NCBI GenBank assembly: GCA_965212165.1 | Contig: OZ243096.1 | Span: 1,240,001-1,304,000 of the forward strand | Reading direction: 5' to 3' | DNA length: 64,000 nucleotides | Origin: RHLJ01 sp965212165 | GTDB lineage: Bacteria; Bacteroidota; Rhodothermia; Balneolales; Balneolaceae | In this document: one piece after another, positions 26,920 to 35,994 of the stretch | Numbering within the stretch: position 1 is the stretch's first letter | How the letters are laid out: every line of letters starts with the position of its first letter | Notes under the pieces: generated by a model | What the model was told of the DNA's origin: nothing | Seen by the model: the letters and a program-made list of their open reading frames with translations, nothing else | Database searches by the model: none | Program-made: the position numbers and the translations under genes

Positions 26920-28032
26920 ATGAAATCAATTTATAAATACAGTTTATTAATACTTAGTTGTGTCTTACTAGTTAATCTTGCTTGCGAGGATGTTGACCTT
27001 GAAGGGCAAGATGCGGGAAATGTGCAAGGTTTTTGGCAGATCGGATCTTCATTAACAGCAAGTAATACATTCTTATTGGTTTCTGATACTGAGTTCAATT
27101 TTTATTATTACAACTCCCGCGAAAACTGTATTACTGTTGATGCCTATGATGTTGAAAGGATAGATGGAACTGGATTTTATATTGTAACACAAGAAGGACT
27201 AACCGAAAGTAAAGTTTTTGCACTAAGTATTGACGGTAGCTCACTAGTTCTTCGAGACATTGAAGAGACTCAGAATGAACTTCAATGGTTTCAAAAAAGT
27301 GAAGTTGATATAGATACATTTGCTCCTATTTGTTTTGATGAAACCGATGTATTTGGTGAGTGGGAGCTTATCCAAGAAAATGAACCACCTGTCTTCCTTT
27401 CCATAACGCAGGATACTCTACAAGTGATAGATCTATTTCAGAATCAAGAATGTTATTTAAAGACTAAACTTGAAATTCTTGAGATTAATGGAAATTTCTT
27501 TTCTGTAAATAACAATGATCCAAATGCAGAATCCTCAACACAAGAAATTAAAATTACTCGAACATTAGATGGTATTGTAGTTGAAAGGACTGAGGGTGGT
27601 GAAAATATCCTCGAGAATTTTACTGAAAGTGAAGAGGATTTTTCTGCATTTAATCCAGATTGTGATTTCAATTCATTGGATTTTTATGCTGGCAAATGGC
27701 AATTCCAAAATACTCAAATTGAAAATGAACCAGTGTACTTTTTAACGGTAGACACTGATACAATTTCATATCACTTTGAGATAGGTGATCCTATTAATGA
27801 TCCAGATAATGTCTGTTTTGAAATTCAAAAACATGAAGTTTTATCGATTTCAGACGCAAATGTAGCTGTTCGAGAAACATTTGATCCTTTTGAAGAATTT
27901 ACATTTACGTTTGATTATGATCTTTCTCTAGAATTAATGGTCTTATACGATCGTGAAGCGGTTCTTACTTTCTCAGAATCAGACATTGATGATGGGTATA
28001 TCAATAATCAATGTAGTACACCTGATAACTAA
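26920..28032 (+). CDS. Lipoprotein with three lipocalin-like repeats, function unknown
   Basis: 370 residues from the ATG at 26920. A reading from 26860 would bury the signal peptide and is rejected. MKSIYKYSLLILSCVLLVNLAC is a lipoprotein signal. The mature protein contains three related units of about 110 residues, beginning near GNVQGFWQIGS, DVFGEWELIQE and DFYAGKWQFQN. Each has a glycine or alanine then tryptophan at the start, a hydrophobic strand ending in L-T/S-x-D-T, a cysteine about 25-35 residues later, and alternating beta-strand spacing. This resembles lipocalin-like DUF domains, but no named family is recognised. It is acidic and probably faces the periplasm or cell exterior. A weak hairpin overlaps its stop codon. 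Confidence 0.8.
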   Translation: MKSIYKYSLLILSCVLLVNLACEDVDLEGQDAGNVQGFWQIGSSLTASNTFLLVSDTEFNFYYYNSRENCITVDAYDVERIDGTGFYIVTQEGLTESKVFALSIDGSSLVLRDIEETQNELQWFQKSEVDIDTFAPICFDETDVFGEWELIQENEPPVFLSITQDTLQVIDLFQNQECYLKTKLEILEINGNFFSVNNNDPNAESSTQEIKITRTLDGIVVERTEGGENILENFTESEEDFSAFNPDCDFNSLDFYAGKWQFQNTQIENEPVYFLTVDTDTISYHFEIGDPINDPDNVCFEIQKHEVLSISDANVAVRETFDPFEEFTFTFDYDLSLELMVLYDREAVLTFSESDIDDGYINNQCSTPDN

Positions 28033-28050
28033 ACTTAAAAACTATCAGGT
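28020..28050 (+). terminator. Possible hairpin overlapping the stop of the triple-repeat lipoprotein
   Basis: ACCTGATA (28020-28027) pairs with TATCAGGT (28043-28050), placing the TAA stop in the loop. Only TTAT follows, so termination is probably weak. Confidence 0.4.
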
Positions 28051-28082
28051 TTATAGACATATTCGACCTCTTATTTATCTCC

Positions 28083-28122
28083 AATTTCCTTATTATTTCA
28101 TGATCAAAAAATTAAGGAAATT
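28083..28122 (+). promoter_or_regulatory. Inverted repeat covering the trxB ribosome binding site
   Basis: AATTTCCTTA (28083-28092) and its exact complement TAAGGAAATT (28113-28122) flank a 20-base spacer that itself contains TGATCA. The right arm includes the AAGGA ribosome binding site and ends three bases before the trxB ATG. In RNA the hairpin would hide the binding site; as DNA it could be an operator. Confidence 0.45.
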
Positions 28123-28125
28123 ATT

Positions 28126-29103
28126 ATGGATGATATTGCAGGCAAAACATTTAAAGTAGTTATTATCGGAAGTGGACCTGCAGGATTAACTGCTGCACTT
28201 TACGCTGCTAGAGCTGATCTAAACCCTATTGTATTTGAAGGTCCAGAACCTGGTGGTCAACTTATGACTACAACAGATGTAGAAAACTTTCCAGGCTATC
28301 CTAATGGAGTAATGGGGCCTCAAATGATGGATGATTTTAGAGTTCAAGCTACAAAATTCGGAGCCGATGCTCGATACGGATATGTAACAGATATAGATTA
28401 CAGTGAACGCCCTTATAAACTCACTGTAGATGAAAAAACAGAGATAAAAGCGCATACTATTATAATATCAACTGGCGCGTCTGCTATGTGGTTAGGATTA
28501 GAAAGTGAAACTCGACTTCGTGGTAAAGGTGTTTCGGCTTGCGCTACATGTGATGGTGCTTTTTTTAGAAATCAGCATGTGATTATTGTTGGTGGTGGTG
28601 ATACTGCTATGGAAGAAGCCACATTCTTAACTAAGTTTGCTAGTATGGTAACAGTTGTTCATCGTCGTGATGAACTCCGTGCTTCTAAGGCGATGCAAAC
28701 AAGAGCTCTAGAAAATGAAAAGATCGACTTTATGTGGAACAGTGAAGTAGAGGAAGTTCTTGGTGAGCAAGTTGTAGAAGGTGTTAAAATAAAAAATAGA
28801 GAAACAGGAGAAACAACTACTCTAGAGGATGTAACGGGAGTTTTTGTGGCTATAGGACATAAGCCAAATACTGATCTATTTAAAGGTGTTCTTACTATGG
28901 ATGATGTTGGGTATATCCAAACTAAAGGACAATCAACTAAAACAGATCTACCAGGTGTTTTTGCATGTGGAGATGCTATGGATTCATTCTATAGACAAGC
29001 AGTGACGGCTGCTGGAACTGGCTGTAAAGCTGCATTAGATGCAGAACACTATCTTAGTAATGAACTCAGCCTTGAAGCGATTGCTGAAGAGCATTGGAAA
29101 TAA
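28126..29103 (+). CDS. trxB: Thioredoxin reductase
   Basis: 325 residues. It transfers electrons from NADPH through FAD and a cysteine pair to thioredoxin. The FAD motif VVIIGSGPAGLTAALYAARA, the redox-active CATC in VSACATCDGAFF, the NADPH motif VIIVGGGDTAMEEATFL, HRRDELRASKAMQ, and the C-terminal GVFACGDAMDSFYRQAVTAAGTGCKAALDA are all conserved. The ATG at 28126 follows AAGGA by seven bases. The hairpin that covers this site suggests translational or operator control. It is monocistronic, ended by a 15-base-pair bidirectional terminator. Confidence 0.95.
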   Translation: MDDIAGKTFKVVIIGSGPAGLTAALYAARADLNPIVFEGPEPGGQLMTTTDVENFPGYPNGVMGPQMMDDFRVQATKFGADARYGYVTDIDYSERPYKLTVDEKTEIKAHTIIISTGASAMWLGLESETRLRGKGVSACATCDGAFFRNQHVIIVGGGDTAMEEATFLTKFASMVTVVHRRDELRASKAMQTRALENEKIDFMWNSEVEEVLGEQVVEGVKIKNRETGETTTLEDVTGVFVAIGHKPNTDLFKGVLTMDDVGYIQTKGQSTKTDLPGVFACGDAMDSFYRQAVTAAGTGCKAALDAEHYLSNELSLEAIAEEHWK

Positions 29104-29105
29104 AA

Positions 29106-29162
29106 TTATTAATAAGTGGATAGGGATTTAATCATTCAAACTATCCACTTATTAACTTTTTA
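29106..29162. terminator. Strong bidirectional terminator after trxB
   Basis: The 15-base arms TTAATAAGTGGATAG (29109-29123) and CTATCCACTTATTAA (29141-29155) are exactly complementary around a 17-base loop and are followed by CTTTTTAT. It separates trxB from the convergent DUF4342 gene. Confidence 0.9.
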
Positions 29163-29167
29163 TCTAG

Positions 29168-29593
29168 TTACTTCTTCTTTTTCTTACCAACTGTTTTTTC
29201 TTCTGGCTCTTCATTTTTCTCTTCTTCAGCTTTAGGCTCCTCAGTAGAAGTTTCCTCTTCGTCTTCAGTGATTTCAATAATTTCTGCATCAACAGAAAAC
29301 TCATCGTCTTCTTCGATTTCGCGTTCCACCAAAATTTGGTAATCGTTGATGAACATCGCAAACATCCCTATTGCAGAAATGACTGGAGCCATTGCACCAA
29401 CTAATGCTGCTCCTCCCACTCCAAAAGCAAGCTGAGTTTGAAAAACTACTTCGCCTTTTTTGTTTTTTATAATAAGTCGGCGAGCACTTCCTTCCTTTAT
29501 AAATTCTCTAATTTTTGAGATTACTTCATTCACACCACCTTGAACTTCTTCATAGATGTGTTTTGCCTTAGTTTTTGCTTCGTCTTTATTCAT
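29168..29593 (-). CDS. DUF4342-type protein with acidic tail
   Basis: 141 residues. The first 85 match the DUF4342 pattern: an amphipathic helix (VNEVISKIREFIKEG), a basic beta hairpin (ARRLIIKNKKGEVVFQTQL), then a glycine/alanine-rich hydrophobic segment (AFGVGGAALVGAMAPVISAIGMFAMFI) likely to enter a membrane, and QILVEREIEE. After this comes a glutamate-rich tail of about 50 residues ending in a short lysine run. The function of DUF4342 is unknown; the layout suggests a small membrane-associated protein exposing a charged tail. It starts close to the divergent comM gene, with which it may share a control region. Confidence 0.82.
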   Translation of the reverse strand: MNKDEAKTKAKHIYEEVQGGVNEVISKIREFIKEGSARRLIIKNKKGEVVFQTQLAFGVGGAALVGAMAPVISAIGMFAMFINDYQILVEREIEEDDEFSVDAEIIEITEDEEETSTEEPKAEEEKNEEPEEKTVGKKKKK

Positions 29594-29682
29594 GATATGT
29601 GCGATTTATGAAATTTTTTGTAAGGAGTTTCCTCCAGCGGGGTCTAACTACGCAAAGCAATATAAAAAGATTCGGAGTTTCC

Positions 29683-31224
29683 ATGTTAGCAAGAGTTTAT
29701 TGTGCTTCAACGGTAGGTGTTGACGCGAGAATTATTGATGTCGAAACACATCATACCAACGGAATGGTGAAGTTTTTCCTTGTAGGATTACCAGATAGAG
29801 CAGTATCTGAATCACGTGATAGAGTAGAAGCTGCGATAAGAAATACAGGTTCATATTATCCATTAGGTCGAATAACTGTAAATCTTGCTCCAGCTGATTT
29901 ACCAAAAGAAGGAAATGCTTTTGATCTACCTATTGCAATTGGATTACTTAGAATGTCTGGCCAATTACATACAACAAAGCTGGAGGATACAGTTATGATG
30001 GGTGAACTTGCTCTAGATGGTAAAATAAGACCTATAAAAGGGGTGCTTCCAGTTACAGTGGAGGCAAAAAAAAGAGGATTCAAATATTTAATAGTACCCA
30101 AAGATAATGGACCTGAAGCTGCTGTAGTTGAAGGAATTCAAATTTTCCCATTCGAGCACTTAAATCAAGTTAAAGACTGGCTTGAGAGTCGAGGCTCGAT
30201 GGACCCGTTAAAAATTGATGTAAAAAATGTCTTTTCTCAGAATGGTCAATTGGATATGCTCGACTTCAGCGATGTGCGCGGACAAGAAAATGTTAAAAGA
30301 GCTTTAGAAATTGCCGCAGCTGGAAGTCATAATGTTATTATGGTTGGACCACCTGGTTCTGGGAAAACAATGATGGCTCGCAGAATACCAACAATTCTAC
30401 CACCTCTTTCACTAAACGAAGCATTGGAAACTACAAAAGTTCACTCCGTTTCTGGGTTAATGAAATCTGGAAAAGCTCTCATTACCTCTCGTCCTTTTCG
30501 TGCTCCTCATCATACAGTTTCAGATGTTGCTCTTGTAGGTGGTGGTGGAATTCCAATGCCAGGTGAAATTTCAATGTCTCATAATGGGGTACTTTTTCTA
30601 GATGAACTGCCAGAATTTAAAAGAAGTGCATTAGAAGTAATGCGACAACCACTAGAAGACGGGTTTGTTTCGATTTCTAGAGCTAGAATGAGTGTAACCT
30701 ATCCAAGTAGGGTGATGCTTGTTGCCTCGATGAACCCTTCTCCATCAGGTGATTGGTATAATGCTCAGGATATTAATGGGACGTCATCAATGCAGATGCA
30801 GCGCTATTTAAGTAAAATAAGTGGTCCTCTATTAGACCGAATCGATTTACACATTGAGGTGAATAAAGTGAGTTATGATGAGCTTTCTGGAAAAGCTAAA
30901 GGAGAATCCTCTAAAAGTATTAGAGACCGTGTTATTGAAGCTAGAGATATTCAATCAAAAAGATTCTTAGGAATAAAAGGCGTTTACTCAAATGCTCAAA
31001 TGAATACTCGTCAAGTTCGAAAAGTATGTGAGTTAGATGAAACAAGTTCAGAAATACTTAAGAAAGCAATTACTTCACTAGGGCTTTCTGCTCGTGCTTA
31101 CGATCGGATTTTAAAAGTAGGACGAACTATCGCTGATCTAGATAAATCAGAAAATATTAAATCACATCATATCGCAGAGGCAATACAATATCGAAGCTTA
31201 GATAGAGAGGGATGGCTGGGATGA
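29683..31224 (+). CDS. comM: YifB/ComM-family AAA+ ATPase (magnesium-chelatase-like)
   Basis: 513 residues from the ATG at 29683, which follows a CGGAG site and gives the canonical MLARVYCASTVGVDA start; the frame is open from 29599 but that extension matches nothing. An N-terminal Lon-like domain (1-170) precedes the AAA+ module with Walker A (MVGPPGSGKTMMARR), Walker B (GVLFLDELPEFKR) and the family segment PFRAPHHTVSDVALVGGG. ComM is a hexameric branch-migration helicase that helps integrate DNA during natural transformation; in this lineage the role is inferred. There is no clear terminator before the small membrane gene and priA that follow. Confidence 0.93.
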   Translation: MLARVYCASTVGVDARIIDVETHHTNGMVKFFLVGLPDRAVSESRDRVEAAIRNTGSYYPLGRITVNLAPADLPKEGNAFDLPIAIGLLRMSGQLHTTKLEDTVMMGELALDGKIRPIKGVLPVTVEAKKRGFKYLIVPKDNGPEAAVVEGIQIFPFEHLNQVKDWLESRGSMDPLKIDVKNVFSQNGQLDMLDFSDVRGQENVKRALEIAAAGSHNVIMVGPPGSGKTMMARRIPTILPPLSLNEALETTKVHSVSGLMKSGKALITSRPFRAPHHTVSDVALVGGGGIPMPGEISMSHNGVLFLDELPEFKRSALEVMRQPLEDGFVSISRARMSVTYPSRVMLVASMNPSPSGDWYNAQDINGTSSMQMQRYLSKISGPLLDRIDLHIEVNKVSYDELSGKAKGESSKSIRDRVIEARDIQSKRFLGIKGVYSNAQMNTRQVRKVCELDETSSEILKKAITSLGLSARAYDRILKVGRTIADLDKSENIKSHHIAEAIQYRSLDREGWLG

Positions 31225-31337
31225 AACAATGAATAATTTATTTATGCAGTAATCCATTTGACTTAAAAATCATAGTACTTCGTATAGCTTTCCTCATTCA
31301 ATGCTATTCACATGTTTATGCGGTGAAAGGAGTATAA

Positions 31338-31499
31338 ATGTATTCGTTATATAGTTGTGGGAACAAGTTTATTCAAGTGAAGTTTTATAAACTAAAGACT
31401 GGAGGAGTTATGAGAAAGGAAACAACATATTGGCAAGGAAGTTTAGTGTTTACTTTACCGATCTTCATAATAATTCTTTATATGATTTTGACATTATAA
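31338..31499 (+). CDS. Very small single-pass membrane protein (29 or 53 residues)
   Basis: A short open frame in the comM-priA gap. It has two in-frame starts, each with a good ribosome binding site: ATG 31338 after AAAGGAGTATAA (53 residues) and ATG 31410 after GGAGGAGTT (29 residues). Both end at the TAA at 31497. The shared C-terminal part, MRKETTYWQGSLVFTLPIF and following, holds one hydrophobic helix of about 17-18 residues after a short basic/polar head. No named family is recognised. The strong Shine-Dalgarno sequences, unusual for this window, are the main reason to call it. The shorter form is more likely. Confidence 0.5.
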   Translation: MYSLYSCGNKFIQVKFYKLKTGGVMRKETTYWQGSLVFTLPIFIIILYMILTL

Positions 31500-31520
31500 A
31501 GGTTGATTCCAGTTTATTAA

Positions 31521-33992
31521 TTGGATAAGCTTTCGAGCTATAATCCAAGTATAAAAAGTTTGCCTAAATACGCTGACATAGTTTTCCCAACGGCCATTCG
31601 ACAGCCATTCACTTATGAGATTCCTGAAAAGTTTGTTCAAGAACTAAAGGCAGGAGTTAGAGTATGGGTACCATTGAGGAATTATTATGCAATTGGTGTA
31701 GTAGTTAAGGTTCATTCAAATAAGCCTGAATTTGAAACTCGATTGGTCAAAAATATTTTAGATAACGTCCCAATAATTGACGGAGAACTATTCGAACTAA
31801 CTGAATGGATTCATCGGTTTTATTTTTGTAGTTGGGGAGAGGTTATTCAGGCAGCCCTTCCTGCTGGGCTTAACTTTATTTCTAAAAAATATATTAGAGT
31901 TGAGCAGAAGAAGGTAGAATACAGTAGTTCACAAAAAGAAGTAATTGATGAGGTTTTACTCAATGATAGACTAACTCTTGATGAAGCAAAAAATAGGTGG
32001 AAAGGTACTGGGCTTAATAAAACGTTCAATGAACTTATAAAAAATGGTGTACTGGAAATTTGGGAACAACCAGATCTAAAAGTATCGGTAAAAACAGAAC
32101 GGGAATGGATTTGGGGTGAGGGTAAATCTACAGCACAGGCAGAACAATTTATTTTAAATATTAATGGAGAGTTAAATAAATGGCAATCTGCATTAAAAAA
32201 ATTAGTAGAAGCAAAATTGCCTAAACGTCAGTCTACATTAGATTCAATAGAAGAATTCAATGGTTATTCAAAAAAGAAACTTCAAGATTCCGGTTGGATA
32301 AATTTTAGAGAGGTTGAAGCTAGAAGTAAAGAGCCGAATTTAGAATATGACCCAGATTCAATCAAATTACTCAATAAGACCCAAAGTGAAGTATTTGATA
32401 AGATTTTAGTTTCAATTGAAAAGGAAGTCTTTAATAATTTTCTACTATATGGTATAACAGGTAGCGGAAAAACTGAAGTCTATATTCACGCTTTAAAAGA
32501 AGTAAGAGCAAAAGGAAAAGGTGGGATAGTATTAGTACCAGAAATTGCACTTACCCCCCAGACTGTTTCAAGATTTTATAAAGTATTTGGAGCCGAAGTA
32601 GCTGTTCTACATAGTAGAATGACTAATCGTGAAAGATTACAAGCCTGGAAGGAACTACAGGAAGGAACTAAGAATATTGCAATTGGACCTAGATCAGCCA
32701 TTTTTGCACCTGTTCAAAATTTGGGACTAATAGTACTAGACGAGGAACATGATAATTCTTACAAACAAATAGATCCCGCTCCTAGATACCATGCTCGTGA
32801 AACAGCAATTATGAGAGCAAGTTTGAGCGAAGCCGTTGTAATAATGGGTTCTGCAACCCCAAGTATGCAGGCTTTAAATATGGCTGCGAAAGGAAAATGT
32901 GAACTTCTTGAGTTAAAAGAAAGACATGCTGATGCTATACTTCCTGAGGTACAGATTATTGATTTAAAGCAGTATAAAGGTGCAATGAGAAATGAATTGT
33001 CTGTTCCACTACATAATGCTATTGAAGAAGCTTTAAACCAAAATAACCAAATAATATTATTATATAACCGGCGCGGATTTGCTAGTTATTTCCAATGTGA
33101 AACTTGTGGTCATATTCCTCAAAGCCCAGAATGTTCAGTTAGTCTTACTTATCACAAAAGTAAGAATATGTTAATGTGCCATTATTCCGGTTATTCACGT
33201 CGTGCAGATAAAAACTGTGAAATGTGTGGTTCCAAAAACTTGATAGTTCAAGGCATGGGAACTCAGAAAATTGAGGAAAGCCTTGAAAAACTATTTCCAT
33301 CAGCTCGAATTTTAAGATTCGATAAAGACTCTACAACTAAAAAAGGTTCACATGAACGAATACTAAATTCTTTTGGAAATGGAGAAGCAGATATATTGAT
33401 AGGAACTCAATTAGTTGCTAAAGGTCTCGATTTTCCAAATGTAACTGTAGTAGGCGTGATTGATGCTGATACCGAGCAAGCATTCCCATCTTTTCAATCC
33501 AATGAAAGAACCTATCAGTTATTAAGTCAAGTTTCGGGACGTTCGGGACGAGGGTTAAAAAATGGCAAAGTATTCATCCAAACAAGACAACCAGAAAATA
33601 CAGCCATTCAGTTTGCTAAAAATCATGATCATCAAGGATTCTCAAAGGAAGAGATGGGGTTTAGAAAACCATTAAATTATCCACCTTATTCTAGATTGCT
33701 TAAATTTACACTGAAGGGAAAGGAAGAACAGAAAGTTTCACAGGCAGCTCACATTTTAAGGAATGTAATTGAAAGAGTTGTTCCCGAGGTAGATATTTTA
33801 GGACCATCATCATCTGCTATAGGGTGGATGAATAGAAATTATTTCTGGGAAGTAACACTAAAAATTGAGCCTGACAAAGGAGCTAGTTACATTGAGGTAT
33901 TATTAGAAAAAGTGATGGAAGTTTATGAGCGAGAAACAAGCATTAGTACTGCCATTGTTCGAATAAATATAAATGTAGATGCAATCCGTTAA
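31521..33992 (+). CDS. priA: Primosomal replication restart helicase PriA
   Basis: 823 residues from a TTG at 31521, the first codon after an in-frame stop; a second TTG at 31560 is possible and no ATG fits. Conserved parts are the DNA-binding start ADIVFPTAIRQPFTYEIP, helicase Walker A (YGITGSGKTEVY), Walker B (LIVLDEEHDNSYKQ) and the C-terminal SQVSGRSGRG. PriA reloads the replisome at stalled forks. Aligned with the E. coli numbering, Zn1 ligands are intact (Cys526, 529, 566, 569), but Zn2 has Ser535-Cys538-Cys553-Ser556 where E. coli has four cysteines. It starts a run of co-directional genes ending at rluB. Confidence 0.95.
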   Translation: MDKLSSYNPSIKSLPKYADIVFPTAIRQPFTYEIPEKFVQELKAGVRVWVPLRNYYAIGVVVKVHSNKPEFETRLVKNILDNVPIIDGELFELTEWIHRFYFCSWGEVIQAALPAGLNFISKKYIRVEQKKVEYSSSQKEVIDEVLLNDRLTLDEAKNRWKGTGLNKTFNELIKNGVLEIWEQPDLKVSVKTEREWIWGEGKSTAQAEQFILNINGELNKWQSALKKLVEAKLPKRQSTLDSIEEFNGYSKKKLQDSGWINFREVEARSKEPNLEYDPDSIKLLNKTQSEVFDKILVSIEKEVFNNFLLYGITGSGKTEVYIHALKEVRAKGKGGIVLVPEIALTPQTVSRFYKVFGAEVAVLHSRMTNRERLQAWKELQEGTKNIAIGPRSAIFAPVQNLGLIVLDEEHDNSYKQIDPAPRYHARETAIMRASLSEAVVIMGSATPSMQALNMAAKGKCELLELKERHADAILPEVQIIDLKQYKGAMRNELSVPLHNAIEEALNQNNQIILLYNRRGFASYFQCETCGHIPQSPECSVSLTYHKSKNMLMCHYSGYSRRADKNCEMCGSKNLIVQGMGTQKIEESLEKLFPSARILRFDKDSTTKKGSHERILNSFGNGEADILIGTQLVAKGLDFPNVTVVGVIDADTEQAFPSFQSNERTYQLLSQVSGRSGRGLKNGKVFIQTRQPENTAIQFAKNHDHQGFSKEEMGFRKPLNYPPYSRLLKFTLKGKEEQKVSQAAHILRNVIERVVPEVDILGPSSSAIGWMNRNYFWEVTLKIEPDKGASYIEVLLEKVMEVYERETSISTAIVRININVDAIR

Positions 33993-34053
33993 AAACTTGC
34001 AATAAGTTAAAGAAAGTAAGTATTTCCTGTTATAACATATCAAGTACTTAAAT

Positions 34054-35994
34054 ATGGGTGAACAAAGGGTAAAACTAGCAAAATCAAACGAGCAAGTTCA
34101 GGTTTTTATGAAGAACGTGCTAAAGGATATTCGCGCGTTAAAGAAAATGTTGGATGAAGAATGGTTCGAAACAGATATTATTCGCATAGGAGCCGAACAG
34201 GAACTATGTCTAATAGACAGAAATGCAAAGCCTTTTTTAAATTCAGAAGGTGTACTTAAAAGATTAGGTGGTGAAAGTGAAATTTTTACAACTGAGTTTG
34301 CAAAATTTAATCTCGAGATCAATGTAAACCCACCATTAGAATTTACTGGCAATGCATTATCACAATTGGAGCATAATCTTCAGAAGAACGTAGAGTTAGT
34401 GCGCTCAGCAGCTGAAGAACTTGGTGCTGAAGTTCTTTTAACCGGAATACTACCTACAATTAGAAAAGCAGATGTAAGCATTGAAAGTCTTACTGATATT
34501 CCTAGATATAAAGCACTTTGTGATGCCATAGATAATATGCGCGGTAAGGAATATGAACTTCGTATTCAGGGAATGGATGAACTTCTTATGAAATTTGATA
34601 CTCCATTGCTTGAAGGTTGTAATACTGGATATCAGGTTCACCTTCAAATTAAACCAGATGAATTCGTTTCAAAATATAATGTTGCACAAGCAATTACAGG
34701 ACCAGTTTTAGCAAGCGCAGTTAACTCGCCACTTTTTTTAGGGAAACGGCTTTGGGCGGAAACTAGAATTGCTTTATTTCACCAATCAATTGATACTAGG
34801 GGTGTTGGAGAGCATATTAGGGAAAGCAGCCCACGAGTTATGTTTGGTACAGAATGGCTCAAAGGTTCAATTTTAGATATCTATAAAGAAGATATTTCAA
34901 GATTCCGAGTACTTTTGAGTTCAGATATTGTAGAAGATACTGATGAGTTACTAAAAAATGGTATTCCTCCAGAGTTAATGGCTCTAAAAGTACACAATGG
35001 GACTGTTTACAGATGGAATCGACCATGTTATGGTGTTGGAGGAGGGAAACCTCATTTAAGAATTGAAAACAGAGTTTTTCCATCTGGACCAACTGTTATT
35101 GATGAGATGGCAAATACTGCTTTTTGGCTTGGTTTGTTGAATGGGTTTGAAGATGAATGTGCAGATATAACCAAAGAATTAGAGTTTGATGATGCAAGAA
35201 TGAACTTTTTTGCAGCATCTAAAATGGGTTTAGATACTAAATTCGAATGGACAAAAGGCAGAAAAGTATCAGCAAAATCTCTAATTTTAGATGAGTTATT
35301 ACCCATTGCAAAAAATGGACTTAGTAAAGCAAATATCAATGAATCTGATATTGATACTTATTTAGGTGTAATTGGTGATCGTGTTAAATCTTCACAAACA
35401 GGAGCTTATTGGGTAGTTAAATCCTATACGAATCTCATGAAAGATCATAATCGTGAACATTCTGTTTCTGCTATAACTACATCAATGCTTAAGAACCAAA
35501 AAAAGGGTGAACCTGTACATAAATGGGGATTAGCAAAGGTTCAGGATATGGACAACTGGAAACCCTCTAGTATGTTAGTTGAAGAGTTTATGACCACAGA
35601 CCTTTTTACAGCTCGGAAAGATGATTTAATGGAGTTTACGGGTAATTTGATGGATTGGAGACGTATCAGATATATTCCAATAGAAGATGATCAAAAGCAT
35701 TTAATTGGCCTAGTTACAATGAGAATGATGTTGAGAGAATATTCCAAAGCTGTAACTGAAGACTTTGAAATTATAAATCGACCAATTAGTGAATTTATGA
35801 TTGAAAACCCAATTACAGTTCATCCAGAAGCTTCAATTATAGAAGCAATGAATATAATGGAGGAGCAAAAAATTGGATGTTTGCCAGTAGTGAAGAATAG
35901 TCGATTAGTTGGTATCATTACTGAAAATAATTTCATGAATATTACAAGGCGTTTATTAAACGCACTCGCAGAAGAAAATGATGAAAAGGAATAG
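34054..35994 (+). CDS. GCS2-type carboxylate-amine ligase fused to a CBS pair
   Basis: 646 residues. Residues about 40-420 form a glutamate-cysteine ligase type 2 domain (IRIGAEQELCLID, FAKFNLEINVNPP, CNTGYQVHLQIK), the superfamily that uses ATP to join an amine to the gamma-carboxyl of glutamate. Residues about 505-635 carry two CBS motifs (VEEFMTTDLFTARKDDL and ISEFMIENPITVHPEAS), which in other proteins bind adenine nucleotides and regulate activity. The true amine substrate is unknown, and glutathione synthesis should not be assumed. The stop codon touches the ATG of the AstE-like hydrolase gene, so the two are translationally linked. Confidence 0.85.
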   Translation: MGEQRVKLAKSNEQVQVFMKNVLKDIRALKKMLDEEWFETDIIRIGAEQELCLIDRNAKPFLNSEGVLKRLGGESEIFTTEFAKFNLEINVNPPLEFTGNALSQLEHNLQKNVELVRSAAEELGAEVLLTGILPTIRKADVSIESLTDIPRYKALCDAIDNMRGKEYELRIQGMDELLMKFDTPLLEGCNTGYQVHLQIKPDEFVSKYNVAQAITGPVLASAVNSPLFLGKRLWAETRIALFHQSIDTRGVGEHIRESSPRVMFGTEWLKGSILDIYKEDISRFRVLLSSDIVEDTDELLKNGIPPELMALKVHNGTVYRWNRPCYGVGGGKPHLRIENRVFPSGPTVIDEMANTAFWLGLLNGFEDECADITKELEFDDARMNFFAASKMGLDTKFEWTKGRKVSAKSLILDELLPIAKNGLSKANINESDIDTYLGVIGDRVKSSQTGAYWVVKSYTNLMKDHNREHSVSAITTSMLKNQKKGEPVHKWGLAKVQDMDNWKPSSMLVEEFMTTDLFTARKDDLMEFTGNLMDWRRIRYIPIEDDQKHLIGLVTMRMMLREYSKAVTEDFEIINRPISEFMIENPITVHPEASIIEAMNIMEEQKIGCLPVVKNSRLVGIITENNFMNITRRLLNALAEENDEKE

